A stretch of DNA of 64,000 bases, taken from the NCBI RefSeq assembly GCF_008017545.1, contig NZ_VRTZ01000002.1, positions 124,001 through 188,000 on the forward strand, read 5' to 3'. Under the pieces are notes generated by a model. The model searched no databases, was not told the origin of the DNA, and saw only the letters and a program-made list of their open reading frames with translations. This document shows, piece by piece, positions 44,613-53,032 of the stretch (the stretch's first letter is position 1; each line of letters opens with the position of its first letter). The translations under genes and the position numbers were made by a program. The DNA comes from Homoserinibacter sp. GY 40078. GTDB lineage: Bacteria > Actinomycetota > Actinomycetes > Actinomycetales > Microbacteriaceae.

Positions 44613-45734
44613 CTACGGCGACGCCGAGAGGAACAGGAACGACGCGAACAGCACCAGATGTGTCGTGCCCTGCAGGCGCGTCGCGCGTCCGGGGACGACC
44701 GTCAGGGTCGCGACGGCGCCGGTGAGGAGCAGCAGCACGATCTGCACCGGGCCGAGCCCGAGCGTGAGCGGCGTCGGCAGCCAGATCGATGCGACGGCGA
44801 GCGACGGGATCGTCAGACCGATCGTGGCCATCGCCGATCCGATCCCGAGGTTGAGCGACGTCTGCAGGCGGTTGCGTGCCGCCGCCTTCGTTGCGGCGAG
44901 CCCCTCCGGCAGCAGCACGACGAGCGCCACGATCACACCGACGAACGACTCGGGGATCCCGACGGCGTCCACGCCATCCTCGATCGCGGGCGACATCGCC
45001 TTCGCGAGCCCCACGACCGCCACGAGCGAGGCGAGGAGCAGGCCGAGGCTCGCGAGTGTGGCCCGCGCCGAGGGGGGATCGGAGTGGTCGTCTTCATCGA
45101 TGACCTCGCCCGACTTGCCGACCGGGAGGAAGAAGTCCCGATGGCGCCCCGTCTGCAGCAGCACGAACGCCCCGTAGAGCACGATCGCCGCGGTCGCCAC
45201 GAATGCCAGCTGGAGCGGGGTGAATCGCGCCCCCGGCTCGGAGATGGTGAACGAGGGCACGACGAGGGTGAGCGTGGTGAGTGTCATCACGACGGCCAGC
45301 CCGGATCCGGCGCCCTCCGGATTGAAGCGGGGCATGTTGTGCTTGAGCGACCCCACGAGGATCGAGAGCCCGACGATTCCGTTGATCGTGATCATCACCG
45401 CGGCGAAGGCCGTGTCACGGGCGAGGGTCGACGCCTCGGTGGAGGGCTTGCTCAACATGAGCGTGATGATGAGGGCGACCTCGATGACCGTCACCGAGAC
45501 CGCGAGCACGAGAGATCCGTAGGGCTCACCCACGCGGTGGGCGATCACCTCGGCGTGATGGACGGCGGCGAGCACGACGCCGATCAGCACCGCACCCACC
45601 ACGAGGTAGAGCGGCCCGGGGAGTTCGCGTTCCCAGCTCAGGACGAGTGCGACGAGGCCGAGCAACGGCAGCGCCCACACCCAGGCACCGGCGATTCGGC
45701 GGACGGTCAGGGTCGTCGATGCCGCGCGATTCAT
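44613..45734 (-). CDS. ChaA-like Ca2+(Na+)/H+ antiporter
   Basis: A 373-aa CaCA-family transporter with about eleven helices. The paired alpha-repeats are evident: VTVIEVALIITLML and VALVVLLPEGLAATKAAARNRLQTSLN, with the conserved Glu residues in each, as in ChaA/y4hA proteins. An acidic loop, IDEDDHSD, lies between the halves. The length and order match the family. No operon partners. Confidence 0.87.
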   Translation of the reverse strand: MNRAASTTLTVRRIAGAWVWALPLLGLVALVLSWERELPGPLYLVVGAVLIGVVLAAVHHAEVIAHRVGEPYGSLVLAVSVTVIEVALIITLMLSKPSTEASTLARDTAFAAVMITINGIVGLSILVGSLKHNMPRFNPEGAGSGLAVVMTLTTLTLVVPSFTISEPGARFTPLQLAFVATAAIVLYGAFVLLQTGRHRDFFLPVGKSGEVIDEDDHSDPPSARATLASLGLLLASLVAVVGLAKAMSPAIEDGVDAVGIPESFVGVIVALVVLLPEGLAATKAAARNRLQTSLNLGIGSAMATIGLTIPSLAVASIWLPTPLTLGLGPVQIVLLLLTGAVATLTVVPGRATRLQGTTHLVLFASFLFLSASP

Positions 45735-45812
45735 ATGTCCATTGTTCCAGGCGTGCTCGCGCGACGCCCCGAAGCCGCGGGATGGGCTCTCGACAGCCGA
45801 TCCCGTGACGCG

Positions 45813-45818
45813 TACCGT
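45813..45818 (+). promoter_or_regulatory. -10 box of leaderless gene at 45825
   Basis: TACCGT lies 6 nt before the ATG at 45825. Confidence 0.5.
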
Positions 45819-45824
45819 CGCACC

Positions 45825-46157
45825 ATGGCGCAGAGCACAAGCCCCGACATCACCGAGACGCTTGCGGCGGGCGTGCCCGATCGAAGCGTGCGACTCGCGT
45901 ACGGCGAGAAGCAGTCCGTCGACGGTACCGAGATCATCCCGGTCGCCCTCGTCACCTACGGTTTCGGAGGAGGCCAGGACATGGCCGAGCTCGGTACCGG
46001 TGGCGGCGGTGGCGGCGTGGCCGTGCCGGTCGGGGCGTACATCGGTGGGCCCGACGGCCTGCGATTCCGCCCCAACACGATCGCCCTGCTGGCGGTCGCG
46101 ATCCCCGTCATCGGGGTGATCGGATGGTCGATCGCACGGATCGTGAAGGCGGCCTGA
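45825..46157 (+). CDS. GerW/YtfJ-like small protein
   Basis: A 110-aa protein. YGEKQSVDGTEIIPVALVTYGFGGG followed by a glycine run (GTGGGGGGVAVPVGAYIGG, in part) and one C-terminal helix (TIALLAVAIPVIGVIGWSIARIV). The N-terminal pattern and glycine loop resemble sporulation-protein YtfJ/GerW-family members, which also occur in non-sporulating actinobacteria. Function unknown. Confidence 0.68.
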   Translation: MAQSTSPDITETLAAGVPDRSVRLAYGEKQSVDGTEIIPVALVTYGFGGGQDMAELGTGGGGGGVAVPVGAYIGGPDGLRFRPNTIALLAVAIPVIGVIGWSIARIVKAA

Positions 46158-46174
46158 TCCGTCCGGCGCACCGG

Positions 46175-46180
46175 TAAGGT
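46175..46180 (+). promoter_or_regulatory. -10 box of leaderless gene at 46187
   Basis: TAAGGT lies 6 nt before the ATG at 46187. Confidence 0.5.
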
Positions 46181-46186
46181 GGGCGC

Positions 46187-46360
46187 ATGAAGGTCGCCGT
46201 CTTCCTGTTCTCGCTCGTGCTCTTCGTGGGCTCGTTCCTGATGTTCGCGTACGCGGGCACGGTCGGTGGGATCGGTGCGGGGGCTATGTTCCTCGGCGGC
46301 ATCCTCCTCGTGAGCGCGGCATTTGCCATCCCATTCCACCTGCTCGAGAAGTTCGACTGA
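46187..46360 (+). CDS. 57-aa membrane protein
   Basis: MKVAVFLFSLVLFVGSFLMF then a Gly/Ala-rich turn (GTVGGIGAGAMFLGG) and a second helix ending FAIPFHLLEKFD. Two transmembrane segments, nothing else. A TAAGGT box 6 nt upstream supports expression. It is convergent to the MFS gene with an 8-bp gap. Confidence 0.65.
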   Translation: MKVAVFLFSLVLFVGSFLMFAYAGTVGGIGAGAMFLGGILLVSAAFAIPFHLLEKFD

Positions 46361-46368
46361 CCGCGATC

Positions 46369-47595
46369 TCAGCCGCGCCTGCGCCGCCCCGCGAGCGGCA
46401 GGTTGATCGCCGCTGAGACGAACGACGCTCCCGCCGCCGCGACCAGCGCGATCTGCATCGTCGTGACGTCGGCCAAGGGCAGCAGCACGAAGGACGAGAC
46501 ACCTGCTGCGACCGTCGTGACGGCGAGGAATGCGGCTGCGGCATCGCCGATCTCATCGGGCCGCACCGTGTGCTGCACCGCCGCCCGATCTGCCGCGTGA
46601 GCGACGCCGAGCGCCAGAAGCGCGAGGATCATCCCCGCGATGACGCCCTCGACCTGTGTCATGAACGACAGCCCCAGCACCACGAGCCCGAGCGCGCCGC
46701 GACCGATCGCCGCGGTTGCTGCGAAGCCGATCCGAGGGCCGAGCACGGCCACGAACGACGTGCCCAGCCCATGCAGCACCCAGCCCACGGCGGCCGCCGG
46801 GCCGAAGACGGCGGCACCGGCACCGTGCCCGCCGGTCAGCTCGACGAGCTGGGCGGGGATGAGGGTCCCGGTCGCCACGAGCGCTGCGGCGCCCACCGCC
46901 TGCGACAGGAGCACCCACCGAAGGGTCGGCGTGGTGAGCGCGAGGTGGATGCTGAGGTGGATCGAGGTGCGGATCCTGTGCGTGGACGGGGAGCTGATGC
47001 GAGGCACCGCTCGCGAGGGAGAGGGGATGAGCAGCGCGACCGCGACCAGATGCACGGCCGTCAGCGCCGCGGCGGAGAGGGCGGGGAGCACGAGCGCGCT
47101 CCAGCCGGGCACGGGATCCCAGGTCGCGAGAAGTCCGCAGACCAGCACGCCGAACGCGACTGACGTGCCGATCGTGCCGCCCGCGCGCGCGATCGCGTCG
47201 CCGAATGATGCCAGTGGTGCGCGGGCCCGGAGCGCATCGACGTACCAGGCCTCGAGGACGCCGATGTCCAGGCCGCGCGAGACGCCGACCGCGACGACCG
47301 CGATCGAGAGCTGTGTCGGGTCGCGCGCGACCGCCAGCGTCGTGGTCGCGACCAGCGCCAGTGCTGCGGCGGCGAGCAGCACGCTGCGGTTTCCGAGGGT
47401 CGTCGCGATGCCGGTGATCGGCAGTTGGAAGACCAGCGCCAGGAGGCACCCGGCCGCGATGAGGGTTCCCAATTGGCTGAGGCTGAGGCCCCGGTCGAGC
47501 GGCACGAAGGTGACGAGCCCGAAGGTCATGCCGACCGGCGTCCATCGGGTCGTCGTGAGGATCAGCAGGCGCGTCTCTGCGCCCTGGGGCGTCAC
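46369..47595 (-). CDS. MFS transporter
   Basis: A 408-aa protein with about twelve helices in major-facilitator style: TRWTPVGMTFGLVTFVPLDRGLSL (in pieces), a GNRSVLL loop like motif A between helices 2 and 3, VSRGLDIGVLEAWYVDAL in helix 4-5 and a long central loop. Probably an exporter; substrate unknown. GTG 47595 starts the hydrophobic protein. Promoter not clear. Confidence 0.83.
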   Translation of the reverse strand: MTPQGAETRLLILTTTRWTPVGMTFGLVTFVPLDRGLSLSQLGTLIAAGCLLALVFQLPITGIATTLGNRSVLLAAAALALVATTTLAVARDPTQLSIAVVAVGVSRGLDIGVLEAWYVDALRARAPLASFGDAIARAGGTIGTSVAFGVLVCGLLATWDPVPGWSALVLPALSAAALTAVHLVAVALLIPSPSRAVPRISSPSTHRIRTSIHLSIHLALTTPTLRWVLLSQAVGAAALVATGTLIPAQLVELTGGHGAGAAVFGPAAAVGWVLHGLGTSFVAVLGPRIGFAATAAIGRGALGLVVLGLSFMTQVEGVIAGMILALLALGVAHAADRAAVQHTVRPDEIGDAAAAFLAVTTVAAGVSSFVLLPLADVTTMQIALVAAAGASFVSAAINLPLAGRRRRG

Positions 47596-47773
47596 TTTGA
47601 CCCCGCTAGGAGACCCCCACCGGGTTCGTCGCCGGATGCGGTCACGCTAGGGTTTCGCGCCACGGGACACGGCATTGCTTCTCGGGTGCAGCACGTCATC
47701 GCCATCGGCAGTCTGACACGCGGTGATCCGTGCGACGGCAATTGATCACGCGCGTCGCTCACCTTTTGCGGTG

Positions 47774-48268
47774 TCAGTTGCGGGGGGCCAGCACCTTCGC
47801 GGTGAACGCCTCGAGACGGCGGAGGAGCGAGGCGGCGCGTTCGACCACGACCGCTTCGGGGTTCGGGTCCCACGGGCTGCCATGCGGGGCCATGCGGATG
47901 AGGGTCGAGCATCCGAGGTCGGAGCAGATGTAGGTGCCCACGCTGTCGCCCGCGTCTCCGGCGTCTCCGGCACGTTGCGCGCTGAAGAGGCGAACCTGGC
48001 CGGCGGGCTGCGAGGTCTGGCAGAGCGAACACATGGCGGCTCCTCCGGGGAGCCGGTTCGCCGCGGCGCGCAGCACGATGCCGATGGGGCCGTCGTCGGC
48101 ATGGAAGACGATGTATCCGCGGTGGGCGGTCGAGCCGTCGCGCCAGCCCAGGAACTCCCGCTCGTCCCAGAGCATCTCGTGGAGCCCCGGCAGCGGGATC
48201 CGCTCCGGATCGATGCTGCCGGCGTTCACGAACGAGCTGCGGATCTCGGAGGCGGTGAGCGGTCGCAT
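47774..48268 (-). CDS. FBP-domain (elongation factor G-binding) protein
   Basis: A 164-aa protein. MRPLTASEIRSSFVNAGSIDPERIPLP, then LWDEREFLGWRD, and a zinc-binding FBP-type treble clef with MCSLCQTS and YICSDLGCSTLIR (two CxxC-like pairs). This is the FBP C-terminal-domain family, related to fusidic-acid-resistance proteins that bind EF-G. Resistance itself cannot be inferred. The 178 bp upstream (47596-47773 lies downstream) holds no gene. Confidence 0.85.
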   Translation of the reverse strand: MRPLTASEIRSSFVNAGSIDPERIPLPGLHEMLWDEREFLGWRDGSTAHRGYIVFHADDGPIGIVLRAAANRLPGGAAMCSLCQTSQPAGQVRLFSAQRAGDAGDAGDSVGTYICSDLGCSTLIRMAPHGSPWDPNPEAVVVERAASLLRRLEAFTAKVLAPRN

Positions 48269-48305
48269 GACCCCGCCAGGTTAACCGAATCCCCGGGGTG
48301 AGCGC

Positions 48306-48929
48306 TCAGATGCCGCGGATCGCCATCTCGACGACCCGGCGGCCGACCGCGGTCGCCATGTCGGGGTCGAGCCCGCGCAGCGGACCCTCGAGCACGAGCA
48401 TCGCGAAGCCGTGCACGGCAGACCAGGCGAGCATCTCGGCTGCCGGGCGGCGCTCGGCGGGCAGAGCACCGGATGCGGTCAGCTCGTCGAGCACACCCGC
48501 GAGCAGCCCGAAGGGGGTGCCGCCGCCGGGGCCCGACCGCTCGGGCGAGAACGCCCGATCGAGGTCGGTGGGCACGCTGAAGGCGGTGCGGAAGAGCCCG
48601 GGCTCGTCGCGCGCGAAGCGCAGGTATCCGATCCCCACCGCACGCAGGCGCGCTTCCGCGCGCTCGATCCCCGGCGCCGACGGGACCGCGGCGAGCTCCG
48701 CCTCGATCGCGGCGGCGGCAAGGCTCTGAGAGGAGTCGCTCACGGCGGCCACGAGGTCGGCGCGGTCGGCGAAGTGCCGGTAGGCGGCATTGGGCGAGAC
48801 CCCGGCGCGGCGCGTCGCCTCGCGGAGCACGACCGCATCCGGGCCGCCCTCGCGGGCCAGTGCGATGCCCGCCTCGACGAGAGCCTGGCGGAGATCACCG
48901 TGACGATAGGTCGCGCGTTCGGCGCTCAT
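48306..48929 (-). CDS. TetR/AcrR-family regulator
   Basis: A 207-aa repressor. The N-terminal helix-turn-helix is at about 8-55 (YRHGDLRQALVEAGIALA, VVLREATRRAGVSPNAAYRHFADRADLVAAV, in pieces). The C-terminal ligand domain resembles TetR_C_33 types (LFRTAFSVPTDL, MLAWSAVHGFAMLVL). Upstream lies the 19-bp element also found before the DUF899 gene, making autorepression and control of that distant gene plausible. Confidence 0.9.
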   Translation of the reverse strand: MSAERATYRHGDLRQALVEAGIALAREGGPDAVVLREATRRAGVSPNAAYRHFADRADLVAAVSDSSQSLAAAAIEAELAAVPSAPGIERAEARLRAVGIGYLRFARDEPGLFRTAFSVPTDLDRAFSPERSGPGGGTPFGLLAGVLDELTASGALPAERRPAAEMLAWSAVHGFAMLVLEGPLRGLDPDMATAVGRRVVEMAIRGI

Positions 48930-48968
48930 GGCCTGGTGACCTCCCGGGAGGTTCGGCGGACGACGGGC

Positions 48969-48987
48969 GTGGACAGTGTACACATCC
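48969..48987. promoter_or_regulatory. Candidate operator at the TetR promoter
   Basis: TGGACAGTGTACACATCCG contains the palindrome GTGTACAC and, on the minus strand, TACACT as a -10 box for the TetR gene. It matches 20321-20339 at 18 of 19 positions. Confidence 0.6.
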
Positions 48988-49020
48988 GCTCGGCGCATCC
49001 GGAGAATGTTGAATAGCGGG

Positions 49021-50526
49021 ATGGACCCCGCTCGCGTCGCCGCTCTGCGCGACGATCTCGCCGCCGCAGCTTTCCATGTCGAGACGCTCACCGCCCTCTG
49101 GGGTGCGGAGGCCGACGCCGCCCTCCGTCGCGGAAACCGGGTGCAGGCGTCGCGGGCGCTCGGCGGATCGTCATCCCCGGCGGCGGTACTGGCGCGCCTC
49201 TTCGTGCTGGGTCATGAGGTCCGAGACGCGGAGCTGGACCGCGCCCTGCCGTCGGTCGGGGTATCCGGTGCCCGCGAGCTCGGCCTCGTGAACCTCGAGG
49301 GCGCCCGAGTACAGCCGCGAGCCGATCTGCGGCCGTATTCGTTCGTCGACGCGGAGGGCGCAGGGGAGTGGTGGATCGCCTCCGATCCGGGTGAGCTGGT
49401 GACGGGTGGCGCGCTTCCGGTCGATCACGTGCTGGGCGTCGGGGGCGCATCGGCCACTCTCGCGGGCCTGCAGTTCTCGGACCTCGTCGACCGAGCGCTC
49501 GACCTCGGCACCGGATGCGGCATCCAGGCGCTGCACGCCCGCCGATTCGCACGCACTGTCGTGGCGACCGACATCTCCGAGCGTGCCCTCCGCTACGCGC
49601 AGCTGAACGCCCTGCTCAACGGAATCGACGGCATCGAGTTCCGTCACGGCGACCTCTTCGAGCCCGTCGAGGGGGAGCGCTTCGATCGGATCGTGTCGAA
49701 CCCGCCCTTCGTGATCACGCCCCGCACCGAGGGCGTGCCCGCCTACGAGTACCGCGACGGCGGACGCGAGGGCGATGCACTCGTCGCTGCCGTCGTCGCG
49801 GGCGTCGCACGGCACCTCGCTCCCGGCGGTACCGCGCAGCTGCTCGGCAACTGGGAGTACCGCGCAGACGAGGACGGGCTCGCGCGGGCCGGCGCCTGGG
49901 CTCGGGAAGCCGGACTCGAGCACTGGATCGTGGAGCGCGAACGGCTCGATCCCGCGCTCTACGCCGAGACCTGGATCCGCGATGGCGGCACCCGCCCCGG
50001 CACTCCCGAATTCGAGCGGATGTGCGGGCTCTGGCTCGACGACTTCGCCCGACGCGGCGTGCTCGGGGTCGGCTTCGGGTATCTCGTGCTGCGGCGCCCG
50101 GTCGGCGAACCGGTGCTCCAACGCGCGGAGCGTCAGTCGGCTCCGCTCGACGAGTCGACCGGTTCGGGCGCCCACCTGCAGGCCGCGCTCGCCGCGATCG
50201 ACATCGTCGCTCCGCTCGACGACGACGCCCTCCTCGCGATGCGGATGCAGGTGGCCGGAGATGTGACCGAGGAGCGCAGCCACTGGCCGGGCGACGCCGA
50301 CCCCTCGGTGATCGTGCTGCGGCAGGGCGGGGGGCTGCGTCGTGAGCTGCGAGTCGACTCCGCCCTCGCCGCCATCATCGGCGCCTGCGACGGCGAGCTC
50401 TCGCTCGGCGTCATCATCCAGGCGGTCGCCGATCTGCTCGACGCCGACCCGCTCGCGCTGCGTGCGGCCGTCGTTCCCGAGGTGCGCGAGCTCGTCGCAG
50501 ACGGCATGCTCGCGCCTCGCGTATAG
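49021..50526 (+). CDS. Class I SAM-dependent methyltransferase (NPPF type)
   Basis: A 501-aa protein. The N-terminal 130 residues are helical, a region seen in actinobacterial DUF7059-type proteins. The Rossmann methyltransferase follows: ALDLGTGCGIQALH (motif I), VATDISERAL, and IVSNPPFVI, the NPP-F/Y signature of N- or amino-group methylases such as PrmC/RsmC. A C-terminal 150-residue domain is helical. Substrate unknown. It is divergent from the TetR gene, 91 bp apart. Confidence 0.82.
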   Translation: MDPARVAALRDDLAAAAFHVETLTALWGAEADAALRRGNRVQASRALGGSSSPAAVLARLFVLGHEVRDAELDRALPSVGVSGARELGLVNLEGARVQPRADLRPYSFVDAEGAGEWWIASDPGELVTGGALPVDHVLGVGGASATLAGLQFSDLVDRALDLGTGCGIQALHARRFARTVVATDISERALRYAQLNALLNGIDGIEFRHGDLFEPVEGERFDRIVSNPPFVITPRTEGVPAYEYRDGGREGDALVAAVVAGVARHLAPGGTAQLLGNWEYRADEDGLARAGAWAREAGLEHWIVERERLDPALYAETWIRDGGTRPGTPEFERMCGLWLDDFARRGVLGVGFGYLVLRRPVGEPVLQRAERQSAPLDESTGSGAHLQAALAAIDIVAPLDDDALLAMRMQVAGDVTEERSHWPGDADPSVIVLRQGGGLRRELRVDSALAAIIGACDGELSLGVIIQAVADLLDADPLALRAAVVPEVRELVADGMLAPRV

Positions 50527-50592
50527 GTGCGTGTCAGCCTCGTCACAGCACTCACCCAGCACCCCCACTTAGCTTTTGTTGTGGAGGCAGAC

Positions 50593-51183
50593 ATGGGTTT
50601 TCTCGATCGCTTGTTCGGCGCCGGAGACTCGCCCGAGCGGGCGACCGCGGCATCGTCGGCGTCGGCGCGCACGGATGACGAGCGGGCTCTCGAGAGGTAC
50701 CGCTATCTGCTCCGCACCGCGCCTCCCGAGACGATCGAACAGGTACACGCGGACGCCTTCGCGCGGCTCACCGACAGCCAGCGCGCCCTCATCTACGAAG
50801 AGCTGAGCCGAGGGGCTGGCACGGGCGAGCGCCCATTGTCGAGCGAGCCCGCGACGCTCGCCCGGGCGGCGACCCGCGCCGAGATGCGCACCCCGGGTGC
50901 TCTGGAGCGCTCACTCTCGGGCAGCTCGGCGGGCCTCACCCCGGGGGCGCCGTCGTTCGGTTCGATGCTCGCGAGTTCGCTTCTGGGCACGGTCGCGGGC
51001 TATGTGATCGGATCTGCGCTCGTGAGCGCCTTCCTGCCGTGGGACGCCGGATACGATCAGGCGGCGTCGGGCGACGACGCGGCCGCCGACGCATCCACCG
51101 CCGACGCATCCGCCGACTTCGGTTCGGCCGACTTCGGTTCTGCCGACTTCGGTTCTGCTGACTTCGGCGACTTCGGCTTCTGA
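50593..51183 (+). CDS. Hypothetical protein with C-terminal SADFG repeats
   Basis: A 196-aa protein. MGFLDRLFGAGD, then a conserved helical block (ERYRYLLRTAPPETIEQVHADAF, ARLTDSQRALIYEEL, in pieces), a single hydrophobic helix (LASSLLGTVAGYVIGSALVSAF, about 122-143) and an acidic tail with four SADFG units. GGAGG precedes the ATG. The last 127 bp overlap, in antisense, the acyltransferase gene at 51057. Function unknown. Confidence 0.72.
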   Translation: MGFLDRLFGAGDSPERATAASSASARTDDERALERYRYLLRTAPPETIEQVHADAFARLTDSQRALIYEELSRGAGTGERPLSSEPATLARAATRAEMRTPGALERSLSGSSAGLTPGAPSFGSMLASSLLGTVAGYVIGSALVSAFLPWDAGYDQAASGDDAAADASTADASADFGSADFGSADFGSADFGDFGF

Positions 51184-52469
51184 CCCGCGCGGAGCGCGAT
51201 AACGGCGACCGCGTAGCCCAGAGCCGCCGCGACGGCCGACCAGAGCGTCAGACCGCGAACGGTGATGACGACGATGGGTGCGATAGTGGTGACCCCCGCG
51301 ATCGCGAGCGTCGCGAACGACGCCGGCCGCGCGACCGGTACGGGGCGTTCGAGCCGCGCGACGCCGAGTGAGATCAGGAAGACGACCCCGAGCACCGCGA
51401 GGTAGACGAGGGGGCGGGTGAGCCACCATTCGGAGGACCCCGCGACCGGCGTCAGGGCCGGTACGAGCAGCCCGGCGCCCGCGATCGCGACGATCACCGG
51501 CAGATGCCAGAGGTACAGCGTGATGAGCCGGGAGCCGAGAGCGTAGACGGCGCCCCGCACCGGACGCGCGCGCATGAGCGCGCTGAGCGGACGCTTCAGC
51601 AGCTGGAGCAGCGCCGCCTGGCCGACACCGAGGGCGATGAGCGGAACGGTCGGAGGGTTGAGATTCGTGAGCATGTCGAGTGAGTACGGACCCCACGCGG
51701 TGAGCGGCACCAGCACCGCCCAGGAGCCGGCCGCCAGAAGCACGAGCTGCCAGGGCCTCCGTCGGGCGAACGCGCCGTCGGCGTAGTGGAACCCGATGAG
51801 CTGCACAAGCGGCCACACGAACAGCAGGTTGAGATAGCCGAGCACGCTCATCCCGGAGGTGTCTTCGGGGACACCGGGAAGGCTGAACTGCAGCACATCG
51901 ACCGCCGTGGAGGCGACGAGCAGCGACCCGGCCGTGACCCACGGCGCGATCTCGTGCGCGCGCAGCAGAAGAGGCGCGGCGAGCTGGCAGATGAGGTACG
52001 CCCCGAGGAACCAGAGAGGGCTCCCGACCCCGATCGCGACTGCGCCGACGAGAGCCGGATCCACGCCCACGACCGCCGCCACTCCCAGCGCGACCGCCAG
52101 GAAGGCCAGCAGCGGCAGCGCCGGACGCGCGAGCCGGTCGAGGCGTCCGTGAGCGAAGGTGCGCGCCGCGAGATCGGCATCCGGAATCCGCCGACGGGCG
52201 CTGCGAAGCGCGGTCGCCGTCGCGAACCCGCCCACGACGAAGAACAGGGGCATGACCTGCCCGAACCAGGTGGCCAGCCAGAACCACGGCTGCTCCTCGA
52301 GCGGCCGACGGATCTCAATCCCGCCATCCGGGGTCGCGCCGACCCCCACGAACATCAGGTGAACCGCCACGACCAGCAGCACGCAGAAGACCCTGGCGAG
52401 ATCGAGAGTGAGATCCCGACCCGCGAGCGCGGCATCGCGCTCGGGTGAACTGGCGCCCGCGGTCGTCAC
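51057..52469 (-). CDS. Acyltransferase-3 family membrane protein
   Basis: A 470-aa membrane acyltransferase with about ten helices. RDLTLDLARVFCVLLVVAVHL carries the family's His near the first helix, and PLFFVVGGFATATALRS and PLWFLGAYLICQL are typical. Such proteins O-acylate cell-wall or extracellular glycans. GTG 52469 is chosen because TACAGT lies 6 nt upstream (alternative 52475). The Lys/Pro/Ser-rich tail (EPKSA repeats) overlaps the convergent gene by 127 bp. Confidence 0.83.
   Translation of the reverse strand: MTTAGASSPERDAALAGRDLTLDLARVFCVLLVVAVHLMFVGVGATPDGGIEIRRPLEEQPWFWLATWFGQVMPLFFVVGGFATATALRSARRRIPDADLAARTFAHGRLDRLARPALPLLAFLAVALGVAAVVGVDPALVGAVAIGVGSPLWFLGAYLICQLAAPLLLRAHEIAPWVTAGSLLVASTAVDVLQFSLPGVPEDTSGMSVLGYLNLLFVWPLVQLIGFHYADGAFARRRPWQLVLLAAGSWAVLVPLTAWGPYSLDMLTNLNPPTVPLIALGVGQAALLQLLKRPLSALMRARPVRGAVYALGSRLITLYLWHLPVIVAIAGAGLLVPALTPVAGSSEWWLTRPLVYLAVLGVVFLISLGVARLERPVPVARPASFATLAIAGVTTIAPIVVITVRGLTLWSAVAAALGYAVAVIALRAGQKPKSPKSAEPKSAEPKSAEPKSADASAVDASAAASSPDAA
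51106..51165. repeat. 15-bp tandem repeat read on both strands
   Basis: Four 15-bp units (starting at 51106, 51121, 51136 and 51151) encode SADFG on the plus strand and EPKSA on the minus strand. Both genes end in this repeat. Confidence 0.88.
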
Positions 52470-52475
52470 GAGCAC

Positions 52476-52481
52476 ACTGTA
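52476..52481 (-). promoter_or_regulatory. -10 box of leaderless acyltransferase gene
   Basis: TACAGT lies 6 nt before the GTG at 52469 on the minus strand. Confidence 0.5.
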
Positions 52482-52490
52482 TCGGCGGGG

Positions 52491-52709
52491 TCAGGCGTCG
52501 ACGAGGATCCGCACGGCCGTGTCCAGGTCGCGCGACTGCCCCACCTCCACCGAGGTGTTGAATACGGCTCCCCGGAGACTCACGAAGACCATCCCGGTCT
52601 CCATCACGTACCCCAGAACGTGCTCGTCGGTGCGGACCCGATGAATGTCGTCGAGCACTCGTTCCACGTCGACCTCGGCCACCCTCGCCGATCCGATCGT
52701 GACATGCAT
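52491..52709 (-). CDS. Small conserved-looking hypothetical protein
   Basis: A 72-aa soluble protein: MHVTIGSARVAEVDVERVLDDIH, then VLGYVMETGMVFVSLRGAVFNTSVEV and RDLDTAVRILVDA. It has a compact alpha/beta composition. A purine-rich GAAGGGACGG precedes the ATG. It stands alone upstream of the acyltransferase gene on the same strand, 21 bp from it. No family recognised. Confidence 0.55.
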   Translation of the reverse strand: MHVTIGSARVAEVDVERVLDDIHRVRTDEHVLGYVMETGMVFVSLRGAVFNTSVEVGQSRDLDTAVRILVDA

Positions 52710-53032
52710 GATTCGACCGTCCCTTCTCGATGCGCCCTCAAATCGGGGGACAACATCAATTACACGCCCGTGTGTATGGGACGGCAAGGGCTGGGGGGAG
52801 GGAGTTGTCCGAGAGTTTCCGCAGACGTTCCTCCGAGACGGTGATCCGTACCCCTGAGGCGGCCCGATACCCAGGGTTCTGCCAGGAAGACCAGTCAACG
52901 TTGACGATGCCCGGGTGGCCCGGCGTGTCTTCACCGCCGCGGCTCTCCGCCCACCACGGCCTCCATCAGATCCAACGGCGCGCTTCCGCGCAGAGGACGC
53001 CTGCGTCCCGACGAACCGAAAAGACCCGACCC
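52710..53032. other. 323-bp intergenic leader region
   Basis: Between the divergent small gene and the M23 gene. The only structure seen is the short palindrome ACACGCCCGTGT (52762-52773) in an AT-richer patch, likely part of a promoter. The plus strand from about 52780 on would be the M23 leader. No gene is seen, and no riboswitch match by eye. Confidence 0.45.

Noticed and set aside
52750-53032. Possible c-di-AMP (ydaO-type) riboswitch before the M23 peptidase gene
   Set aside because: M23 genes in actinobacteria can have one, but the conserved blocks are not recognisable by eye here. A covariance-model search would decide.
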